DNA of 64,000 bases from Saprospiraceae bacterium (GCA_021739645.1 JAIPBL010000015.1:1-64000), one strand, 5' to 3'. Counted from the stretch's first letter, positions 1 to 8,477 are shown. Made by a program: numbers and translations. Notes: generated by a model from the letters alone, not told the origin.

Positions 1-3000
1 CCCGTCCACGAACGCCACCTCGGCGAACCACACGAACACCGCAGCGTCCAGCAACTGCCCTCGGTGGGTGCCGTCCCAGCCAAATGCCGGGTCGTTCGGC
101 TGGAAGTCGAAGTATCGGAAAACCGACTCCCCCCAGCGGTCGAAGACGAGGAAGCTATTCACTTTCTCCACCTGGCCCTCCTTCGCAAAGACGAGCAGCA
201 GGTCGTTGATGCCGTCGCCGTCCGGCGAAAAGGCGTTCGGGACGTACACGTTCTTCCGCCGGTCCACGAACACCGTCACGCCGTCGGAGGCGGAGCAGCC
301 CTGGGCGTCCGACACCGTCACCGTGTAGGCCGTGGTCACCACCGGAAAGACCTGCTGGCCGGGGCAGCCGGGGCATTCCAGGTTGCCCAAACCAGTCCAG
401 TCCACCTGCGCCAGCGAGGCCAGCGGCACGTTCACCAGCGCCGACAGCACCGTTCCGTCGCCCAGCTCCAGGAACACGTCGTCGCCCAGCTCCACGCTCA
501 ACTGCACGGGCGCGTTGATGGCCACGAGGTCCGTGGCGGCGCAGCCGTTGGCGTCCTGCACGGTGATTTGGTAGGCGCCAGCGCCCAGCCCGCCGAAGGT
601 GCCCGAAGCCTGGAACGGCCCGTTATTTACTGCGTAAAGGTAGGGCGGAACGCCGCCGGAGGCCGCCACCGTGACGGCTCCGCTGTTGTCGTCGAAGCAG
701 CCCAATCCGTTGATGGTCAGCGAGTTGGACAGCGGTCCCGGCCCGGTGATTTCAACAGAACCCACCGAGGAGCAGCCGTTGCCGTCGGTCACCGTGACCG
801 GGTAAACGCCGGGCGGAAGCCCCTCAACCAGCGGCGTTTGCGTCCCGTTTTCCCAAACGAAGCCGAACGGCGGCACGCCCGTCGCCGAGGCCTGCGCCCA
901 GCCGTCCGAGGCCCCGTTGCAGCTCTCGCCGAAGCCGCCGAAGTCCGAGGCGGCGACCGTTAGCGTGGGCGGCAGCGTCAGTTCGACCGTCGTCGTCACG
1001 GTCGAGTCACAGCCCTGCCAGGTGCTCAGGTTTTCGGTGAAAACGCCCGCCAATGCTGGGTCGCAGGTAGTGCCTGTGAGCGAGGTCGTGGCGTTCGGCA
1101 GCAGCGCCACCGTCGTCGTCACGGTCGAGTCACAGCCTTGCCACGTCGTGAGGTTTTCGGTGAAAACGCCCGCCATTGCTGGGTCGCAGGTCGTGCCTGT
1201 GAGCGAGGTCGTTGCGCCCGGCAGCAGCGTCACCGTCGTCGTCACGGTCGAGTCACAGCCCTGCCACGTCGAGAGGTTTTCGGTGAAAACGCCCGCCATT
1301 GCTGGGTCGCAGGTCGTTCCGGTGAGGAACGTCTCACTGCTCGGCAGCAACGAAACCGTCGTCGTCACGGTCGAGTCGCAGCCCTGCCAGGTCGTGAGGT
1401 TTTCGGTGAAAACGCCCGCCGCCGAGGGGTTGCAGGTGGTCACTGAGATAAAAGTCTCGGCAGTGGGCAACATGCTGACAGCCGTAATTACCACGCTGTC
1501 GCAGCCTAAATACCCAAATAAATTTTGCACGAAAACGCCCGCACCCGATGAGTCGCAAGTCGTACCATATATGGCGGTCGTATCTGCCGCCGAATATGTG
1601 ATGGTCGTGATAATCAAACTATCGCAGCCATTGCCATTCGTCAATATTTCCTCAAAAACACCCACATCATTAATGTCACAAGATGTATCGAACAACGCCG
1701 TCGTATCCGCCACTGCATACGTTATCATCGTGATGATTAAACTATCGCAGCCATTGGAATTGACAAGCGTTTGCTCAAAAACACCTACCTGATTTACATC
1801 GCAACTCGTATCAAATACGGACGTCGTATCCGCCGCCGCATAAGTAACGGTTGTGATAATCAGACTATCGCAGCCATTGCCGTTCACCAGTGTTTCCTCG
1901 AATACGCCGACCTCGTTTATATCGCACGAAGTGCCGGATATGTTCGTCGTATCTGCCGCAGCATACGTTATCGTTGTGATGATTAAACTATCACAGCCAT
2001 TGCCGTTCATCAATGTTTCCTCGAACACGCCCACGTCATTTATATCGCAGGAAGTGCCGGATATATTGGTCGTGTCCGCCGCAGCATACGTTATCGTCGT
2101 GATGATTAAACTATCGCAGCCATTGCCATTGGTCAATAATTGCTCGAATGTGCCCACCTCACTTATATCGCAGGAAGTGCCGAATATATTGGTCGTGTCC
2201 GCCGCCGCATACGTGATATTGGTGACGATTAAACTGTCGCAGCCATTGTTGTTCGTCAATGTTTCCTCGAATATGCCAACCTCGTTTATATCGCACGAAG
2301 TGCCGGATATGTTCGTCGTGTCCGCCGCAGCATATGCGATATTGGTGATGATTAAACTGTCGCAGCCATTATCGTTAGTCAATGTCTGCTCGAAAATCCC
2401 AACGTCATTTATATCACAAGATGTATCGAATATATTGGTCGTGTCCGCCGCCGTATATGCGATGGTCGTGATGATTAAACTATCGCAGCCATCACCGTTC
2501 GTCAGTGTCTGCTCGAATATGCCGATCTCGCTTATATCGCACGAAGTGCCGAATATATTGGTCGTATCCGATGCCAGCAGTGTGACGGTGGTGATAATCA
2601 AACTATCACAGCCATCACCGTTCGTCAATGTTTGCTCGAATATGCCGACCTCGTTTATATCGCACGAAGTGCCGGATATATTGGTCGTGTCCGCCGCAGC
2701 ATACGTGATATTGGTGATGATTAAACTGTCGCATCCGTTGCCGTTCACCAATGTTTCCACGAATATGCCGACCTCGCTTATATCGCAGCTCGTGCCGGAT
2801 ACCTCCGTCGTGTCCGAGGCCAACAGCGAGACGGTGGTGACGACCACGCTGTCGCAGCCGCCCTGCCCACTTAGGGTCTGGGTGAAGGTGCCCGCACTGC
2901 CGGGGTCGCAGGTGGTGGCGCTGATGGCGGTCGTGTCGGCCCCGCTGCCGTTGTCCTCGACGGTGAAGCTGGCGCTGGCCGTGCAGCCCGTCCCGAGCGT

Positions 3001-4902
3001 CACGGTCACGGTGTAGCTGCCTGCGCCGAGGCCGCCGAGGCCGGGCGACTGCTCCCCGGTGGCCCACTGGTAGGCGTAGCCCAGGCCGGGCGGCGGCACA
3101 GGCGGCCCCACGCTGGTGACGATGCTGCCGTTCGGGGCGTTGCAGGAGGTGTTCGGGGTGGTGGCCCCGTCCACTTGGAGGGGGACGTCCCCGGCGGGCA
3201 CGGCGGCCCCGTAGGCGGCGGTGCAGCCGTTGGCGCCCGTCACGGTGACGGCGTACTGCCCGGCTGTGAGGCCGTAGAGGTCCTCCGTGGTGGCGGCATT
3301 GCTCCAGGAAAAAGTGTAGGGCGGTGCGCCCCCACTTGCCTGCAGGTCAACGCTGCCGGTGCCGCCGCCGCAGAAATCGGGGCCGGGGGTGGCGAAGGGC
3401 ACGGGCGCCGAGGGCTGGTCGGCGACCGTGAAGCTGGCGCTGGCGGTGCAGGTGCCGAGGCTCACGGTCACGGTGTAGCTGCCCGGCGGAAGGCCGGATA
3501 GGTCCTCGGTGGCGGCGGTGTTGCTCCAGGCGAAGGTATAGCTTCCGACGGGCGGCGGGGTGGGCGTCACCGTGATGTTGACGCTGCCGTTGTTCCCGTT
3601 GCAGGTGGTGTTCGGCGTGACTGTTCCGGTGACGCCAATGTTCACGGCGTTGTCGGCCACGGTGGCGCTGGCGGTGGCGGTACAGCCGTTGGCCCCGGTG
3701 GCGGTGACGGCGTAGGTGCCGGGCGGCACGTTCGTGAGGTCTTCCGAGGTGGCCCCGTTCGACCAGGCGAAGGTGTAGGGCGCAGTGCCGCCGCTGGGCG
3801 TGAGGTCCACACCGCCGCTGCCGAGGCCGCAGGTGGTGGCGGTGGTGGCGGTGGCGAGCGAGGGCGGCTGCGCCGTGTCGTCCACGGTGAAGCTGGCCGT
3901 GCCCGTGCAGCCGTTGGCATCGGTGGCGGTGACGGCGTAGCTGCCTGCTGGGATGCCGCTGATATCCTCGGTGCCAGCGCCATTGCTCCAGGCATAGGTA
4001 TAGCTGCCTGCGGGCGTGGGGGTCAGGTCGATGGCCCCGTTGGGGGCGGTGCAGGAGCTGGCGGGGGAGCTGGCCCCGGTGAGGCCGAAGGGCACGGTGT
4101 CGGCGAGGGTGTAGCTCTCCACCTCCGAGCAGCCGTTGGCCCCGGTGACGGTGACGGTGTAGGTGCCGGGGGCTAGGTTGGCGATGTCCTCGGTGTTGGC
4201 CCCGTTCGACCAGAGTATGGTATAGGGCGGCTCGCCGTCGGTGACGGTGAGGTCTATGCTGCCGTTCGGGAGGGCGCAGGTGGGGGCGGTGGGGGTGGCG
4301 GTGAGGGAGGGGGCGTCGGGGATGTTTTGAATAAATACACCAGTACCAAGTTCGGTTAAACAAGTACCAAGGGTAACAGTTGCATCATAATCGCCTCCCG
4401 ACAGCCCAAGGTTGTCTGCTGTCATTACGCCGTTTTCCCATGACCAAATAAATGGAAAAGATGTTAAGGGGGTAAAATCAATGCCACCATTGGGTAGGCC
4501 AATACATGCAGTATTATGAAAAACAACAACGTCATAAAAATCATTTAGATGTAGGTTCATTATCCATATGAAATTAGAGACAAAAAAGTCCTGCACTTGT
4601 GTGTCTCCGTTTGCGTCAGAAACAGTCACAGTATAATTAGTATTCCCTACAAGATTTGTAATATCTTCTGTGCTTGCACCATTACTCCAAGCAAAAGAAT
4701 AAGGCGGTATGCCACCTGTCACGTTCAGGTCTATGGCGCCAACACCTATTTCGCAGGTGTCCTGAAAGGTAATACCTGTAATCTCTATTGGAAGTAAGGG
4801 ATGATGTTGAATATAAAATAAATATGTGAGTTGGCTTTTAGCGGTTGCATTAAAGCAGAAAACAAGGAGATAAACAAGAGTTAAAATAGGAAATCTCTTC
4901 AT
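1..4902 (-). CDS. Giant T9SS type B secreted repeat protein (adhesin-like), C-terminus cut by window edge
   Basis: One frame is open from ATG at 4902 to base 1 (1634 codons); only a few C-terminal residues lie outside. A signal peptide (about residues 1-24) is followed by SprB/Ig-like units with the pattern SYTVTVTxxNGC (about 25-654), then sixteen 41-residue Cys-containing repeats (about 655-1310), more Ig-like units, and from about residue 1548 a gliding-motility-type C-terminal domain beginning VPNAFSPDGDGIND. In known proteins this domain directs secretion through the type IX system and surface attachment. The role is therefore inferred to be a cell-surface adhesin or matrix protein; no catalytic domain is visible. 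Base composition changes sharply along the gene. A REP/transposase unit ends 116 bp upstream of the start and may have replaced its native promoter. The family is clear; the ligand is unknown. Confidence 0.9.
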   Translation of the reverse strand, partial: MKRFPILTLVYLLVFCFNATAKSQLTYLFYIQHHPLLPIEITGITFQDTCEIGVGAIDLNVTGGIPPYSFAWSNGASTEDITNLVGNTNYTVTVSDANGDTQVQDFFVSNFIWIMNLHLNDFYDVVVFHNTACIGLPNGGIDFTPLTSFPFIWSWENGVMTADNLGLSGGDYDATVTLGTCLTELGTGVFIQNIPDAPSLTATPTAPTCALPNGSIDLTVTDGEPPYTILWSNGANTEDIANLAPGTYTVTVTGANGCSEVESYTLADTVPFGLTGASSPASSCTAPNGAIDLTPTPAGSYTYAWSNGAGTEDISGIPAGSYAVTATDANGCTGTASFTVDDTAQPPSLATATTATTCGLGSGGVDLTPSGGTAPYTFAWSNGATSEDLTNVPPGTYAVTATGANGCTATASATVADNAVNIGVTGTVTPNTTCNGNNGSVNITVTPTPPPVGSYTFAWSNTAATEDLSGLPPGSYTVTVSLGTCTASASFTVADQPSAPVPFATPGPDFCGGGTGSVDLQASGGAPPYTFSWSNAATTEDLYGLTAGQYAVTVTGANGCTAAYGAAVPAGDVPLQVDGATTPNTSCNAPNGSIVTSVGPPVPPPGLGYAYQWATGEQSPGLGGLGAGSYTVTVTLGTGCTASASFTVEDNGSGADTTAISATTCDPGSAGTFTQTLSGQGGCDSVVVTTVSLLASDTTEVSGTSCDISEVGIFVETLVNGNGCDSLIITNITYAAADTTNISGTSCDINEVGIFEQTLTNGDGCDSLIITTVTLLASDTTNIFGTSCDISEIGIFEQTLTNGDGCDSLIITTIAYTAADTTNIFDTSCDINDVGIFEQTLTNDNGCDSLIITNIAYAAADTTNISGTSCDINEVGIFEETLTNNNGCDSLIVTNITYAAADTTNIFGTSCDISEVGTFEQLLTNGNGCDSLIITTITYAAADTTNISGTSCDINDVGVFEETLMNGNGCDSLIITTITYAAADTTNISGTSCDINEVGVFEETLVNGNGCDSLIITTVTYAAADTTSVFDTSCDVNQVGVFEQTLVNSNGCDSLIITMITYAVADTTALFDTSCDINDVGVFEEILTNGNGCDSLIITTITYSAADTTAIYGTTCDSSGAGVFVQNLFGYLGCDSVVITAVSMLPTAETFISVTTCNPSAAGVFTENLTTWQGCDSTVTTTVSLLPSSETFLTGTTCDPAMAGVFTENLSTWQGCDSTVTTTVTLLPGATTSLTGTTCDPAMAGVFTENLTTWQGCDSTVTTTVALLPNATTSLTGTTCDPALAGVFTENLSTWQGCDSTVTTTVELTLPPTLTVAASDFGGFGESCNGASDGWAQASATGVPPFGFVWENGTQTPLVEGLPPGVYPVTVTDGNGCSSVGSVEITGPGPLSNSLTINGLGCFDDNSGAVTVAASGGVPPYLYAVNNGPFQASGTFGGLGAGAYQITVQDANGCAATDLVAINAPVQLSVELGDDVFLELGDGTVLSALVNVPLASLAQVDWTGLGNLECPGCPGQQVFPVVTTAYTVTVSDAQGCSASDGVTVFVDRRKNVYVPNAFSPDGDGINDLLLVFAKEGQVEKVNSFLVFDRWGESVFRYFDFQPNDPAFGWDGTHRGQLLDAAVFVWFAEVAFVDG
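970..2938 (-). repeat. Tandem array of sixteen 123-bp (41-residue) coding repeats
   Basis: The codons for the conserved GCDS motif recur at exactly 123-bp steps (1001, 1124, 1247, 1370, then every 123 bp to 2846), giving 16 units with no indels. Each unit reads roughly TSCD, nine or so variable residues ending in a V/I-G-x-F-x-x-T/N-L, then NGxGCDS followed by four beta-type residues, so two Cys per unit. Two nucleotide sub-families are visible: a GC-rich block (about 970-1440) and an AT-richer block (about 1590-2780), with mixed units at the ends. A single related unit occurs in the other type B protein at about 35425-35555. Confidence 0.93.
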
Positions 4903-5017
4903 TGTTTTAAAATTTATAGAATGCTTAAAATCATAAATTCCTGTAATTTTGCTTTCTCCCGTTCTGTCAAGTCTTCCCACCCCGCCCGCAAAGCTACAAA
5001 CTCATTACATGAAATAC

Positions 5018-5059
5018 CCCACGGTTCCAGCAAGAGTTGAGCGTAGCGGCTCTTGCGGC
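5018..5059. repeat. REP-type terminal inverted repeat, left copy
   Basis: This 42-bp segment matches the reverse complement of 5728-5769 with two mismatches. It contains an internal stem, GCAAGAG at 5030-5036 and CTCTTGC at 5050-5056, with a 13-base loop. Its position beside a Y1 transposase fits a REP element mobilised by, or co-evolving with, that enzyme. Confidence 0.85.
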
Positions 5060-5086
5060 CACCTGCCCACCATCCATCCAGCGGTC

Positions 5087-5659
5087 TTACTCCCAAAGCG
5101 GCAGTTCAATCAACTCGACCGGCAAAAGGCATTCCTGCGGCCTGCCCGCATAGGCACACGCCGACGAATAGACGTAATCGTATGGCAAAAAGACAATCCC
5201 AGTTTCCACGGGGTTGTTGTGGACATAGTCCAGCTTCTGCTTCACGAACTTCTTCGTGATAAGCTCGACGGGATGGTTGTCCTGAATCCACACTTGGTAG
5301 CGGCTGTTGTTGGGGTTGTTCCTTCCAGCCTCACCGAATGCCCGGAGTAGCCACTCCCTGCGGCTTTCGGGTGTCTCCTTGATGGCCTTTAGCAGCTTGC
5401 CCGACGTGTATTTCTTGAAATCCCGAATGGTGTCGGACAGCAGCCCGCCGTCTGGCTTCCTCGAAACTATCAAATGCATGTGACTGGTCATGATGACGAA
5501 GGCATGGACGACCAGCCCCTTGTTCTCTTGGCAATGCTTCAGCGAGTCAATCAGCAAATCCTTGTACGACTTTCTGATAAAAAGGTCAATCCAATGGACG
5601 ACCGTGAAAGTGACAAAATACAGCCCTTCCGGGTCTTTGATTTTCAATGCCCTGCTCAT
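5087..5659 (-). CDS. REP-associated tyrosine transposase (RAYT, Y1/HUH superfamily)
   Basis: A 190-residue protein of the IS200-like Y1 transposase fold. The HUH metal-binding motif is HMH at residues 60-62 within MTSHMHLIV, and the catalytic tyrosine is Y145 in DYVHNNP, the usual RAYT arrangement. The start MSRALKI at 5659 is preferred over an upstream in-frame ATG at 5734, because the longer form would begin inside the right-hand REP hairpin. The gene sits between two inverted copies of a 42-bp REP-like hairpin (5018-5059 and 5728-5769). RAYTs are known single-strand DNA processing enzymes tied to dispersal of such hairpins. Both catalytic motifs are intact, so the enzyme may be active. It lies directly upstream of the giant adhesin gene in the same direction. 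Confidence 0.9.
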   Translation of the reverse strand: MSRALKIKDPEGLYFVTFTVVHWIDLFIRKSYKDLLIDSLKHCQENKGLVVHAFVIMTSHMHLIVSRKPDGGLLSDTIRDFKKYTSGKLLKAIKETPESRREWLLRAFGEAGRNNPNNSRYQVWIQDNHPVELITKKFVKQKLDYVHNNPVETGIVFLPYDYVYSSACAYAGRPQECLLPVELIELPLWE

Positions 5660-5727
5660 CGTTGTTTTGGGCGAAAAATAGGCAAAAGATTGGAACACTT
5701 GCAAGGCAATGGGTGTGCTGCTAAAGC

Positions 5728-5769
5728 GCCGCAAGAGCCGCTACGCTGAACTCTTGCTGGAACGGTGGG
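5728..5769. repeat. REP-type terminal inverted repeat, right copy
   Basis: Inverted copy of 5018-5059 (two mismatches in 42 bp), with stem arms GCAAGAG at 5731-5737 and CTCTTGC at 5751-5757. Together the two copies bracket the transposase gene as a compact unit of about 750 bp. Confidence 0.85.
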
Positions 5770-5797
5770 CTTATCGTAGATATTAGGGCGCTGTTCG

Positions 5798-5836
5798 GGT
5801 TGGAATGTGGAACACTTGCGCTAACGAGTTCCAACC
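5798..5836. repeat. Additional hairpin beside the REP unit
   Basis: Perfect 8-bp arms GGTTGGAA (5798-5805) and TTCCAACC (5829-5836) enclose a 23-base loop. The loop contains GGAACACTTGC, which also occurs inside the transposase reading frame near 5693, so this may be a second REP-like module or a remnant of a duplicated end. Confidence 0.55.
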
Positions 5837-5877
5837 AACAAAATATCAGTGGATTTGCAACCAAAAAATAACCAAAT

Positions 5878-6636
5878 CTAATGGCCCAATTTAAACTTTA
5901 CCGACAAATTGAACTGCACCCGCACTGCCCTACCCTGCTGCAAGCCCGGCAGCCATTTCGGCATCAGACCAACCACCCGAAGCGCTTCTGCTCCACAGCC
6001 GCCACCAATCTCACGGGCTATCGTCGCCTGACTGATGTAACCGTCCGGCTCTACCACAAACCTGATATAAACCGTGCCTTCAATGCCGTTTTGCCGGGCT
6101 ATTTCTGGATAGCGGATATGGTCGTAGATAAACTTCAACATTAGGTTGGTGGCACATTCATAGCGTTCTTTTTTTGCCATTTCCCTGTCCTCGCAGCCGG
6201 GGAAACGGGGCATTTCTTCAACGATGACGAAAATTCGGGCGGCTTTTTCAGGTTCATCCGGTGGCAGTGGTGTTGCTTTCGCAATGGTGGGGGCGGTCGG
6301 CTGCACGTTGCCGGGTTCTTGCCCCAACGCAGCACTGGTATCCGTCGGAATCAGGCTGGGCAGCAGGCCAGCGACCACCAGTTCCGGTACGGCGATAATC
6401 AAATCGTTGGGCTTTAAGACGGTAGCAGGTGGTTGGTCTTGCGCTTTTGGCTGTTCAATGGTGAAAGGTTTGAGCGTCACCTCGGTCGGGTAGGCTTCTT
6501 CCTCGAATGTGAGCGGCGTTGCCCGTTTTGTGGTGAAATTAAAAGCCAAAATGGCCAGGAAAATGGCGGCTGCAAAGCCAATGCGCAGGTTGATGGAACG
6601 GAGTCGCTCCATCTTTGTGATGTGGATACTTTTCAT
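5878..6636 (-). CDS. TonB-family energy-transducer-like protein
   Basis: A 252-residue protein with a single N-terminal membrane segment (about residues 18-34), a Pro-rich periplasmic linker, and a C-terminal TonB-type domain (about 150-250) containing RYPEIARQNGIEGTVYIRFVV and a final beta strand. In the family this domain transfers proton-motive energy from an inner-membrane ExbBD motor to outer-membrane receptors. No exbB or exbD is adjacent, and many Bacteroidota carry several such orphan TonB-like proteins. The two Cys in FPGCEDREM and ERYECATN are typical of the Bacteroidota form. It is transcribed away from the M16 peptidase gene. The partner receptor is unknown; the receptor at 41807-44404 is only one candidate. 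Confidence 0.85.
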   Translation of the reverse strand: MKSIHITKMERLRSINLRIGFAAAIFLAILAFNFTTKRATPLTFEEEAYPTEVTLKPFTIEQPKAQDQPPATVLKPNDLIIAVPELVVAGLLPSLIPTDTSAALGQEPGNVQPTAPTIAKATPLPPDEPEKAARIFVIVEEMPRFPGCEDREMAKKERYECATNLMLKFIYDHIRYPEIARQNGIEGTVYIRFVVEPDGYISQATIAREIGGGCGAEALRVVGLMPKWLPGLQQGRAVRVQFNLSVKFKLGH

Positions 6637-6727
6637 AGCTTTAAATTTTAGTTCAATGCGAAAGATGCCGTTAGGGATTTCTTTTGGTGCTTCGCAAAGG
6701 GGTTTTCTTAGTTTTGCGGGCTTTTGG

Positions 6728-6839
6728 GTTATTGGGATATTGAGTTATTGGGTTATTGGGTTATTTCAAAATTGCTCAATTCCCCAATAACTCAATAACT
6801 CAATTCCCTAATAACTCAATTCCCCAATATCCCAATAAC
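6728..6839. repeat. Intergenic inverted repeat built from ATTGGGTTATTG / CAATAACTCAAT phrases
   Basis: The left arm (6728-6765) repeats TTATTGGG with TATTGAG variants. The right arm (6776-6839) carries the complementary phrases CCCAATAACTCAA and CCCAATATCCCAATAAC. Together they can fold into a long imperfect hairpin that fills the gap between the divergent TonB-like and M16 genes and ends 7 bp before the peptidase start codon. Confidence 0.8.
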
Positions 6840-6846
6840 AAATACC

Positions 6847-8133
6847 ATGATAGAATACGAAAGACACGTACTGAATAACGGCCTGCGAGTGCTCATCCAC
6901 GAAGACAAAAGCACGCCGATGGTGGCGGTAAACGTGCTGTACGACATTGGCTCCAAGGACGAAAACCCAGCAAAGACAGGCTTCGCCCACTTGTTCGAGC
7001 ACCTGATGTTTGGTGGCTCCGCCAATATCCCGGACTTCGACGACCCCATCCAGTTGGCAGGTGGCGAGAACAACGCCTTCACGAACAACGACATGACCAA
7101 TTTCTACGACGTGCTGCCCGCCGAGAACCTCGAAGTGGCGCTCTGGCTGGAAAGCGACCGGATGTTGAGCCTAAATTTTGATGAAAAAGTGCTGGAAACC
7201 CAGCAAAAGGTAGTCGTCGAGGAGTTCAAGGAGACCTGCCTGAACGAACCCTACGGCGATGTTTGGCACCATATCTCCGACCTCGCCTACAAGGAACACC
7301 CCTACCGCTGGCCGACCATCGGGCTTGAACCCAAGCACGTCGAGGATGCCGAAATGCAGGATGTCAAGGATTTTTTCTTCAATTTTTACCGCCCAAACAA
7401 TGCCATCCTCGTAGTGGCAGGCAACGTAAAGCCCAAGAAAGCGCTGAAATTGGTGGAGAAATGGTTCGGCGACATCCCAGAAGGGGAAGTGGCAAAACGA
7501 CGATTGCCCATTGAGCCGCCACAGAATGAATTTCGAGAGAAAACCGTGGAATCAAAAGTGCCGGTGGATGCCCTCTACCTCGTGTTCCACACCTGCTCCC
7601 GCATCCACCCGGACTTCTATGCCGTGGATTTGCTATCAGATGTATTGGCGAGCGGCGCTTCTTCCAGGTTGTACCGAAAGTTGTTGAAGGAGAAAAAACT
7701 GTTCAGCCATATTGATTGCTACATCACCGCCAGCAACGACCCCGGCTTGCTCATCGTGGAGGGCAAACCCACCAACGGGGTTTCGATGGAAGATGCTGAA
7801 AAGGCGGTCTGGGAAGAATTGGAGCTGTTGATTTCCTCACCCATTTCAACGTCAGAATTGGAAAAAATCGTGAACAAAAGCGAGAGTTCACTGGTGTTCT
7901 CTGAGGTCAGTGTGCTGAACAAGGCCATCAACCTCGCCTTTTTTGAATTGGTAGGCGATGCGTCCATTATCAATCGGGAAACCAGCCTTTACCAAAACGT
8001 GACCGTGGAAGAGATGCAGCGAGTTGCCAAGGAAGTTTTGCGAAGGGAAAATTGCTCAAAGCTGATTTATAAGTCCACTATGCCAGCTGGGGAGGCCGTG
8101 GAGGAGGAGGAAGATGATGAGGAGGATGAGTGA
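6847..8133 (+). CDS. M16 family zinc metallopeptidase (pitrilysin/processing-peptidase type)
   Basis: A 428-residue peptidase with the inverted zinc motif HxxEH at H48-E51-H52 (HLFEHLMFGG) and the downstream acidic ligand region VVVEEFKE about 77 residues later. A C-terminal M16 lobe follows (about 180-400). The length fits a single M16 half that would act as a dimer. No signal peptide is seen, so a cytoplasmic or periplasm-facing role cannot be decided. The C-terminus is a run of Glu and Asp. The gene begins right after a phrase-repeat hairpin, and no clear promoter is visible there. A second inactive M16 partner, often found next to such genes, is absent from this window. Confidence 0.93.
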   Translation: MIEYERHVLNNGLRVLIHEDKSTPMVAVNVLYDIGSKDENPAKTGFAHLFEHLMFGGSANIPDFDDPIQLAGGENNAFTNNDMTNFYDVLPAENLEVALWLESDRMLSLNFDEKVLETQQKVVVEEFKETCLNEPYGDVWHHISDLAYKEHPYRWPTIGLEPKHVEDAEMQDVKDFFFNFYRPNNAILVVAGNVKPKKALKLVEKWFGDIPEGEVAKRRLPIEPPQNEFREKTVESKVPVDALYLVFHTCSRIHPDFYAVDLLSDVLASGASSRLYRKLLKEKKLFSHIDCYITASNDPGLLIVEGKPTNGVSMEDAEKAVWEELELLISSPISTSELEKIVNKSESSLVFSEVSVLNKAINLAFFELVGDASIINRETSLYQNVTVEEMQRVAKEVLRRENCSKLIYKSTMPAGEAVEEEEDDEEDE

Positions 8134-8175
8134 ATTGGGGAATTAGGGAATTAGGGAATTAGGGAATTAGAGGGG
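8134..8175. repeat. Tandem AATTAGGG octamer run after the M16 gene
   Basis: Four near-perfect copies of GGAATTAG follow the peptidase stop codon directly. The complementary phrase occurs at 8376-8410, so the two runs form arms around about 200 bp. Confidence 0.75.
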
Positions 8176-8375
8176 GGCTAAACTCAATTTACTTGCTTAT
8201 ATTTTCGAGTTCCAAGCTATTCAAATTTGGGGGTTGAATTGTGTCGCTATGCACAAAATATTCCAAGGTCTTGTGTGCCGTTGGTGCGCTACATTTCGTG
8301 GTTTTTGTTGCGTACATACGGCTCGCTAATCCGTTTTTCAATCCATTGCTGCCAATATCTCGTGCCTAGCTGCAC
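8176..8375. other. Intergenic segment with no recognised gene
   Basis: About 200 bp bracketed by the complementary phrase repeats at 8134-8175 and 8376-8410. No reading frame with coding character, RNA gene or promoter was recognised in it. Confidence 0.5.
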
Positions 8376-8410
8376 CCCCAATTCCCCAATTTACTAATTC
8401 CCCAATTCCC
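8376..8410. repeat. Complementary CCCCAATT/TAATTCCCC phrase run
   Basis: CCCCAATTCCCC-type phrases are complementary to the octamer run at 8134-8175, giving a potential long-range inverted repeat between the convergent M16 and HYR genes. Confidence 0.65.
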
Positions 8411-8477
8411 AAAAAAAAGCCCCTCCCCAGCGAACCGAGGAGGAGACCAATCCCAAAAACCGAGTTACTAAAAGTTG

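Noticed and set aside
64..1792. Plus-strand open frames of about 290-300 codons opposite the giant gene
   Set aside because: They mirror the repeat period of the minus-strand gene, have skewed composition (Arg/Val-rich or Ser/Val-rich) and no recognisable domain.
970..2938. CRISPR array
   Set aside because: The regular 123-bp repeats have no spacer structure, stay in one reading frame and belong to a secreted protein.
1853..3016. Long plus-strand frame of 387 codons across the 41-residue repeats
   Set aside because: It is the complement of the tandem repeat. The minus frame carries a signal peptide, conserved Cys pattern and sorting domain.
4914..5096. Short minus-strand frame of 60 codons between the transposase and the adhesin
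   Set aside because: It begins inside the transposase stop region and runs through the REP hairpin. The tail looks protein-like (EDLTEREKAKLQEF) but there is no independent support.
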